Below are positions 31,649-36,785 of a stretch of DNA of 36,785 nucleotides, piece by piece. The notes under the pieces were generated by a model. The model did no database searches. It saw only the letters and a list, made by a program, of their open reading frames with translations, and was not told where the DNA came from. Both the position numbers and the translations under genes were made by a program. Each line of letters starts with the position of its first letter. Within the stretch, counting starts at the first letter, position 1. The stretch comes from Eubacteriales bacterium (lineage in GTDB: Bacteria; Bacillota; Clostridia; Oscillospirales; Oscillospiraceae), in contig JAUNQI010000018.1 of NCBI GenBank assembly GCA_030536255.1, positions 1 through 36,785 of the forward strand, given 5' to 3'.

Positions 31649-32587
31649 ATGAAAAAAGCTCTCGCAATAGTTCTCGCTCTGGCTCTTGTTATGGCTCTGG
31701 GCGTAACCGCATTTGCAGATGGCGGCAAGATCGTTATGCTTCCCCCCGCAATGACCTCCCCCTTCTATGCATCCTGCATTGAAGGCGCACAGCCTGTAGC
31801 TGATGCTCTCGGCTATGAGCTCGAAGTTATGGCTCCTCCTTCCGAGGATGACTATGCTGGCTACAAGACCCTGATGGAAGACGCCATCACCGGCGGCGCT
31901 GTCGGCCTTGCCTGCTGCTGCATCGACCTCGAAGCTGTTACCGCAGGTATTAAGGATGCAAACGCTGCAGGTATCCCTGTTGTTATGTTCAACACCATTA
32001 CCGAGCTCGAAGGCGTTGATGTCTACGCATACTCCGGATACAACCAGTACAACGGCGGCGCTAAGATCGCTGACTGGGTCAATGAGCAGACCGGCGGCAA
32101 AGCAAATGTTGCTATTATCGAAGGCCTTCCCTCTGACTACACCACTCAGCGTATGGGCGGCTTTGTAGACCGCTGCGCAGAGAAGTATCCTGAGATCGTT
32201 CTCGTCGCTTCTCAGCCCGGTGACTGGGTACGTGAGACCGGTATGAACGCTGCTATGGATATGATCCAGGCTCACCCCGAAATCAATGTTATCTACGGTC
32301 TGTCCGATGAGATGGCTCTCGGTGCTGTTCAGGCATGCAAGCAGCTCAACCGTGACGACATCATCTGCGTTGGCCTTGACGGCAACCCGAACGCATTTGA
32401 GTCTGTCGCAGCCGGCGAACTCACCGCTACTCTCGACTGCGGTCCTGTAGCAATCGGCGCAAACGCAATCAAGGCTGTTGTTGATGCAATCAACGGCGTT
32501 GCACTGGATGAGCCCGTTATCGAGGCTGAGACCACTGTTGTTGATGCAACTCTCGTTGCAGATTACCTCCCCAAGACTGCAGCATAA
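31649..32587 (+). CDS. Sugar ABC transporter binding protein, RbsB-like, without lipobox
   Basis: This 312-residue periplasmic-binding-protein type I (Peripla_BP_4) has a signal peptide ending VTAFA before DGGKIVML. There is no Cys after it, so it would be secreted without a lipid anchor, odd for a Gram-positive binding protein. Family landmarks include GAVGLACCCID, PVVMFNT, IYGLSDEMALGAVQA and ICVGLDGNPNAFESV. Codons are highly regular (GCT/GCA Ala, CTC Leu, GAC Asp), as for abundant proteins. It is the first gene of the importer operon and is followed by an attenuating hairpin. The ligand is likely a pentose, hexose or polyol. Confidence 0.9.
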   Translation: MKKALAIVLALALVMALGVTAFADGGKIVMLPPAMTSPFYASCIEGAQPVADALGYELEVMAPPSEDDYAGYKTLMEDAITGGAVGLACCCIDLEAVTAGIKDANAAGIPVVMFNTITELEGVDVYAYSGYNQYNGGAKIADWVNEQTGGKANVAIIEGLPSDYTTQRMGGFVDRCAEKYPEIVLVASQPGDWVRETGMNAAMDMIQAHPEINVIYGLSDEMALGAVQACKQLNRDDIICVGLDGNPNAFESVAAGELTATLDCGPVAIGANAIKAVVDAINGVALDEPVIEAETTVVDATLVADYLPKTAA

Positions 32588-32607
32588 TTAATAATTTGTG
32601 AAAATGC

Positions 32608-32636
32608 GGCGGCGCTCCAACGCGCCGCCTTTTTTT
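32608..32636 (+). terminator. Intra-operon terminator or attenuator
   Basis: GGCGGCGC (32608-32615) pairs with GCGCCGCC (32622-32629) around TCCAAC and is followed by seven T. It lies between the binding-protein and ATPase genes, where partial termination gives excess binding protein. Confidence 0.9.
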
Positions 32637-32673
32637 GAATCTCAAAGATCCTAAATGACTGGAGTTGAAAGCT

Positions 32674-34176
32674 GTGGCAGAATTTCTTGAGATGAGGAAT
32701 ATCGTGAAAAAGTTTCCCGGTGTTCTTGCTCTCGATCATGTCAACTTAAAAGTGAAGAAGGGCGAAGTCCACGCTCTTCTCGGTGAAAACGGTGCGGGAA
32801 AGTCCACGCTGATGAAGATCCTGTCCGGAGCGTACCAGAAGGATGAAGGCGAGATCCTGATCGACGGTCAGCCGGTTGAGATCAATTCCGCCCAGGATTC
32901 CCAGAAACTGAATATCAGTATTATTTATCAGGAGCTGAACCTGACTGAACAGCTGACGGTCGCTGAAAATATATTCATGGGCCGCCAGATCATGAAAAAT
33001 CCCGCGATGGTCAACTGGAAGGCCATGTACGAGGAATCGCAGAAAATCCTGGATGATCTGGGCATTGCAATAGATTCCCATACGCTTGTACGGGATCTCG
33101 GCGTAGCCCACAAGCAGATGGTGGAGGTCGCCAAGGCTCTGTCAATCAATTCCCGAATCCTCGTAATGGATGAGCCTACTGCTCCTCTGACAAACCGCGA
33201 GATTGAAACTCTTTTCAGCACGATCCGTATGCTGAAATCCCGCGGTGTTTCCATTATCTACATTTCCCACAGACTCGAAGAGGTCATGGAAGTCTGTGAC
33301 AGATGTACGATAATGCGTGACGGGCAGAACGTCACGGAAATGAATGTTGCCGATACGAATCTCGATGAGATCATTAAATATATGGTTGGCCGTGAGCTGA
33401 AGGAAAAGTTCCCGAAGATTCATGTTGAGCCGGGCGCCGAGCGTCTGCGCGTGGAGAATATCAATGCGGGAAAGCAGGTAAAGAATATTTCCCTCTCGGC
33501 CAGAGGCGGTGAGATCCTCGGAATTGCCGGCCTTGTCGGTGCCGGGCGGACGGAAACGGCCCGCGCCATCTTTGGAATGGACAGAAAGGAATCCGGAGAG
33601 ATCTATGTTGACGGCGAAAAAGTGGAGATCAATCAGCCGCTTGACGCCATTAAGGCAGGAATCGGCTTCGTTACGGAGGACAGAAAAGGGGAAGGCCTTG
33701 TCCTTACGATGCCGATCAGCCAGAATATTACGCTTGCCTCTCTTGAAAAACTCGGCAGCTCCGTCTCTATGAGCCTTGGCAAGGAGAAGGAGATCGTGCA
33801 GGATTATATCGGCAAGCTGAATATTAAAACCCCTTCGTATCTCCAGCTTGCCAGAAATCTTTCCGGCGGAAACCAGCAGAAAGTCGTTCTTGCCAAGTGG
33901 CTTCTGAGCAATTCGCGTGTTATCATTTTTGACGAGCCTACCCGCGGAATCGATGTCGGTGCGAAGATCGAAGTGTATAATATCATCAACAGTCTTGTGG
34001 AAGCGGGCGTCGCGGTTATCATGATCTCCTCGGAGCTTCCGGAGGTCCTCGGTATGTCCGACAGAGTTGCTGTAATGCATCAGGGCGAGATCACTGGCGT
34101 ATTTGATAATGACGGAACCCTTACTCAGGAAAAGATCCTCTATTATGCCACCGGCGGCGATAAGCATACAGCTTAA
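32674..34176 (+). CDS. Sugar ABC transporter ATPase, double domain (RbsA/MglA type)
   Basis: The GTG at 32674 was chosen because GGAG (32661-32664) is 9 bases upstream; the TTG at 32665 abuts the site. The 500-residue protein has two nucleotide-binding domains. The first has Walker A GENGAGKST, a weakened signature LGVAHKQMVEVAK, and Walker B ILVMDEPTAPL. The second has a degenerate Walker A GLVGAGRTE, a full signature LSGGNQQKV, and Walker B VIIFDEPTRGID. One good and one degenerate site is normal for RbsA, MglA and XylG. It powers import with the adjacent permease. Confidence 0.95.
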   Translation: MAEFLEMRNIVKKFPGVLALDHVNLKVKKGEVHALLGENGAGKSTLMKILSGAYQKDEGEILIDGQPVEINSAQDSQKLNISIIYQELNLTEQLTVAENIFMGRQIMKNPAMVNWKAMYEESQKILDDLGIAIDSHTLVRDLGVAHKQMVEVAKALSINSRILVMDEPTAPLTNREIETLFSTIRMLKSRGVSIIYISHRLEEVMEVCDRCTIMRDGQNVTEMNVADTNLDEIIKYMVGRELKEKFPKIHVEPGAERLRVENINAGKQVKNISLSARGGEILGIAGLVGAGRTETARAIFGMDRKESGEIYVDGEKVEINQPLDAIKAGIGFVTEDRKGEGLVLTMPISQNITLASLEKLGSSVSMSLGKEKEIVQDYIGKLNIKTPSYLQLARNLSGGNQQKVVLAKWLLSNSRVIIFDEPTRGIDVGAKIEVYNIINSLVEAGVAVIMISSELPEVLGMSDRVAVMHQGEITGVFDNDGTLTQEKILYYATGGDKHTA

Positions 34177-34205
34177 GAAACCGGAAGAAAGGTAGATTGA
34201 TTGTC

Positions 34206-35507
34206 ATGAAGAAAAATGTAAAAATAATATTCATTATCTGCATTGTTCTCGGTATTCTTGCCGGTGCACTGAATTTCTATGCCGGAGGGCAGCAGGAACA
34301 TCTTCAGGAAATTCAGGAGCAGCAGAATGCCAGGAAACAGGCTCTCGGTCAGCTGAAAATGGCGGAGATCCTGGGAACAGACCCCGGTGACATCGTCGTT
34401 CCGGATGAGGTTGAGCTCTCTTCCATGGATAACTTCATTATGAAGCTGAATGACAGCAAAAGCCTTCTCTGGGTCCTCGCCATCGACTTTCTCATTATCG
34501 GTGTGGGCGGAATTATTTTCAGCGGCGTGAAGGCGAAAAAACGCGCCTCCGGTCAGGTGAAACAGCTGGGTTCCTCCAACAATGTTATCGGTATTGTTAT
34601 CGCGCTCCTCGCTCTGTGCCTTGACCTTGCCATAGCCTCCCCGGTGTTCCTCACCGCCAGCAACTTCCTGAATGTTTTCCAGCAGATCTCTATTAACTTC
34701 GTTGTTGCGGTTGGTATGACCTTCGTTATTATTTCCGGCGGGATCGACCTTTCCGTCGGCTCCAATATCGCTCTCTCCGGTCTTCTGATGGGTATCCTGA
34801 TGAAGAACTACAATGTTTCCGTTCCGGTAACGATCATTGTCTGCGTTCTGGTCTCCTGCCTGATCGGTCTTGTGAACGGTGTGCTGATCTCTCTCCTTGA
34901 CCTGCCTCCGTTCATTGCAACCCTCGGTACGATGTCTATCGTCCGCGGTGCGGCTTATACCGTAACCGGCGGCCAGCCGATCTACACCTTCCCGAAAGGC
35001 TTTACCGCTATTGCAGGGCGTGTCGGCGGTATCCCTCTTTACTCCACAATTATCATGGCCTGTGTTATGCTCCTCGGCTGGTACATCCTGAAGTATACAC
35101 GTGTCGGCCGTTTCACCTATGCCATCGGCGGAAATGAAAACTGTGCGAAGCTTTCCGGTATTAACCTGAAAAAGGTAAAGTGCTTCGTTTATATGTTCAG
35201 CGGCTTCTGCTGCGGCGTAGCCGGTCTTCTTCTTACCTCCCGTCTGGACTCTGCCGTTCCCACCAATGCTGACGGCCAGGAAATGGATGCGATCGCTGCG
35301 GTTGTTATCGGCGGCACCAGCATGTCCGGCGGCGAAGGCTCCATGATCGGAACGCTGATCGGTATTTTCATCATAGGTATTATCTCCAACGGCCTGAACC
35401 TCCTCGGCGTTGCTCAGGGACCGCAGAAGATGGTCAAGGGCCTGATCATTGTTATCGCGGTCGTGATCGATGTCATCCGCCGCAAGGCCTCCGAGTCGGC
35501 GAAGTAA
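34206..35507 (+). CDS. Sugar ABC transporter permease, RbsC-like, with N-terminal extension
   Basis: From the ATG at 34206 the protein is 433 residues; a TTG at 34197 is also possible, and the ribosome site GAAAGG is equally imperfect for both. The RbsC-type core begins near residue 120 (NNVIGIVIALLALCLDLAIASPVF) and includes VAVGMTFVIISGGIDLSVGS, LPPFIATLGTMSIVRGAAY and IAAVVIGGTSMSGGEGS. About 110 residues precede the core: a helix (9-24), a Gln/Glu-rich helical stretch (HLQEIQEQQNARKQALGQLK) and another helix (~85-105). Typical RbsC proteins are ~320 residues, so this is an addition. Confidence 0.9.
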   Translation: MKKNVKIIFIICIVLGILAGALNFYAGGQQEHLQEIQEQQNARKQALGQLKMAEILGTDPGDIVVPDEVELSSMDNFIMKLNDSKSLLWVLAIDFLIIGVGGIIFSGVKAKKRASGQVKQLGSSNNVIGIVIALLALCLDLAIASPVFLTASNFLNVFQQISINFVVAVGMTFVIISGGIDLSVGSNIALSGLLMGILMKNYNVSVPVTIIVCVLVSCLIGLVNGVLISLLDLPPFIATLGTMSIVRGAAYTVTGGQPIYTFPKGFTAIAGRVGGIPLYSTIIMACVMLLGWYILKYTRVGRFTYAIGGNENCAKLSGINLKKVKCFVYMFSGFCCGVAGLLLTSRLDSAVPTNADGQEMDAIAAVVIGGTSMSGGEGSMIGTLIGIFIIGIISNGLNLLGVAQGPQKMVKGLIIVIAVVIDVIRRKASESAK

Positions 35508-35541
35508 AAATGGAATGATAGAAAAATAATACTTATTTGGG

Positions 35542-35573
35542 AAACGCTGTACGAAAATTGTACGGCGTTTTCT
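35542..35573 (+). terminator. Terminator after the importer operon
   Basis: AAACGCTGTAC (35542-35552) pairs with GTACGGCGTTT (35560-35570), one G-U, loop of 7. The T-run is short. Confidence 0.7.
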
Positions 35574-35738
35574 GCATTTGAAGATGAATAATCAACAGGA
35601 AATTTCCATACAGTCAAAAAAATATAGCTGCCGTTCAACCCAAAACTCAGCGGTTACAAAAGAAAGACAAAAATGTCAATTGGCAATTTACCAAAAGCGA
35701 TTTCCGCTGTGCTACACTTTATCCATATTAAATAAGTG

Positions 35739-35781
35739 AGTGCGAAATTCCCAGACAAAAAATTGTGGAATTTCCGCACTG
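35739..35781. repeat. Long hairpin in the leader of the Rpn-like gene
   Basis: GTGCGAAATTCC is followed 15 bases later by GGAATTTCCGCAC, a 12-bp stem with one bulged base, ending about 25 bp before the start. Apart from this and the terminator I see nothing coding in 35508-35807; a TACACT near 35715 could be a -10 box. Confidence 0.55.
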
Positions 35782-35807
35782 CGTATGATAGTATGGAGGA
35801 AAAGAAA

Positions 35808-36611
35808 ATGGAAAGAACACTGGAAGAGAAGAAACAGCTGGTAAAGGATCTGCGCCCGATCGACGATGCCTGCTTTGAAGTCCTGGCATCCAACAAGAAT
35901 GTCGATCAGGAGATCCTGCGTACGATTCTGGAGGATGAAAACCTTCTGGTCGAGGATGTCGTTGTTCAGAGCAGTGAAAGAAACCTTTACGGAAGATCAG
36001 TCAGACTCGACGCATTGTGCACGCTCGGTGACGGCTCGAAATGCAATATTGAAGTGCAGCGGGCTGATGATGACGACCATCTTCGCAGAGTAAGGTTCAA
36101 CGCATCGAGCATAACAGTAAAGGAATCGGAACCGGGAAAGAGATTTGAAAACGTCTTGGAGTTATACGTGGTCTACATCTCCGAATTCGATTTTCTGAAA
36201 GAGAACCGGACGATCTATCACATAGACAAAGTGATCCAGGAGACCGGTACCGTGATCGATGACGGGTTGCATGAGATTTTTGTGAACACGGCAGTGGATG
36301 ACGGGACAGATATCGCGGAGCTAATGTCCTGCTTTATAAAGAAAGAAGTAAAGAATAAAAAATTCCCGTTCTTGTCCGACGAGATGGAGAAGATAAAGAC
36401 AACAGAAGGAGGTCTGAACGCAATGTGCGGAGCCTGGAAAAAGGATATGGATAAAGCAAGGGAGGAAGGCCTTGCAGAAGGTTTTGCAGCTGGTAAGGAA
36501 GAAACCGCAAAATCCATGCTGAAGGACGGTCTTCCAATTGAAAAGATCTCTCAGTATTCAGGTCTTTCAGTTTCAGAGATTGAAAAGCTCTCAATGAATA
36601 ATAATAACTAG
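35808..36611 (+). CDS. Rpn/YhgA-type PD-(D/E)XK nuclease family protein
   Basis: The ATG at 35808 follows GGAGG (35795-35799) by 8 bases and gives 267 residues; an upstream in-frame ATG at 35736 would pass through the hairpin. The N-terminal pattern LRPIDDACFEVL...NLLVEDVVVQ and the nuclease core RLDALCTLGDGSKCNIEVQ, with D68, E82 and Q84, are hallmarks of the Rpn/PDDEXK_2 family (recombination-promoting nucleases, often annotated as transposases). The C-terminus has a charged helix (KARE-EGLAEG-FAAGKE) and a small helix-turn segment (GLPIEKISQYSGLSVSEIEKL). These genes multiply in Clostridia genomes; the cellular role is unsettled. Confidence 0.88.
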   Translation: MERTLEEKKQLVKDLRPIDDACFEVLASNKNVDQEILRTILEDENLLVEDVVVQSSERNLYGRSVRLDALCTLGDGSKCNIEVQRADDDDHLRRVRFNASSITVKESEPGKRFENVLELYVVYISEFDFLKENRTIYHIDKVIQETGTVIDDGLHEIFVNTAVDDGTDIAELMSCFIKKEVKNKKFPFLSDEMEKIKTTEGGLNAMCGAWKKDMDKAREEGLAEGFAAGKEETAKSMLKDGLPIEKISQYSGLSVSEIEKLSMNNNN

Positions 36612-36621
36612 CCCTTTCCTC

Positions 36622-36651
36622 GCCGTTGGTATTTTCCGACGGCTATTTTTA
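36622..36651 (+). terminator. Terminator after the Rpn-like gene
   Basis: GCCGTTGG (36622-36629) pairs with CCGACGGC (36636-36643) with one G-U, followed by TATTTTTATA. Confidence 0.85.
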
Positions 36652-36658
36652 TACATTA

Positions 36659-36785
36659 TTATGTGGTCAGTTCCTTCTGAATGTCAAGAGGTAGATTTTG
36701 CGTAACTTCTTGTACCTCATCATCTGTCAATGGCAGCGAATGCTCCTGCACGCCTCATCCTTGAGAACCACCGGTTCGCCGTGCA
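36659..36785 (-). pseudogene. 3' end of a minus-strand gene, apparently frameshifted
   Basis: On the minus strand a frame ending TAA (complement of 36659-36661) reads QEHSLPLTDDEVQEVTQNLP, then LDIQKELTT, good coding character. It can start only at GTG (complement of 36749-36751); upstream in that frame is a TGA. The adjacent frame continues to the window edge as HGEPVVLKDEA. The two together look like one protein broken by a one-base shift near 36750. The family is not recognised; a short independent ORF or a sequencing error are alternatives. Confidence 0.4.

Noticed and set aside
33142..34167. 341-residue minus-strand frame opposite the sugar ABC ATPase
   Set aside because: The plus strand has two ABC domains with intact motifs; the antisense frame has no family features.
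1..36785. CRISPR array, tRNA, rRNA or prophage
   Set aside because: No regularly spaced repeats, no cloverleaf-type sequences, no rRNA-like stretches and no phage structural or integrase genes were seen.

Overview
The window reads as a piece of a Gram-positive Clostridia chromosome (Lachnospiraceae or Oscillospiraceae type). This rests on purine-rich Shine-Dalgarno sites, a lipobox solute-binding protein, LTA-synthase-like enzymes, an IS256-family element and typical clostridial sugar ABC transporters. Taxonomy is inferred from style, not from a marker gene. I saw no rRNA, tRNA or CRISPR array.

Positions 1-3660 form an AT-rich module: two ATP-grasp ligases (the first cut by the window edge), a GtrB/ArnC-like polyprenyl-phosphate glycosyltransferase, and two overlapping four-helix SMR/EamA proteins resembling the ArnE/ArnF flippase pair. 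Positions 3661-5430 are a scar. A 5' fragment of rmlB (dTDP-glucose 4,6-dehydratase) is joined to unrelated sequence, and that sequence is interrupted by a complete IS256-family element (4053-5401) with an 8-bp target duplication.

Positions 5459-21851 hold a cell-surface glycopolymer cluster. It contains a membrane-anchored SGNH hydrolase on the minus strand, rmlD and rmlC, three polytopic GT-C-type proteins (Gpi18-like, GtrII-like, DUF6020-like), three membrane-anchored alkaline-phosphatase-superfamily enzymes (one a clear LTA-synthase type), and a membrane-anchored PIG-L deacetylase. Together with the GtrB-like enzyme and small flippases, this set resembles the side-chain decoration machinery of rhamnose wall polysaccharides, such as the GacI/J/L/H logic of group A streptococcus. 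The region is a mosaic: one sulfatase gene is markedly AT-rich, a decayed second copy of the rmlC 5' end lies at 13600, and several C-terminal-looking remnants fill the gaps.

Positions 21879-30241 are richer in GC. They carry an unrecognised membrane protein with a Gly/Ser/Glu linker, a large lipoprotein joining an extra N-terminal domain to a solute-binding domain, two MalF/MalG-like permeases, and a separately promoted HlyD-like adaptor plus MacB-periplasmic-core-like protein. No ATPase is encoded in this stretch. Positions 30369-35573 carry a GpsA-like dehydrogenase and a ribose/galactose-type ABC importer (binding protein, attenuating hairpin, double ATPase, permease) with a good promoter. 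The window ends with a PD-(D/E)XK Rpn-type nuclease gene and a minus-strand gene fragment.
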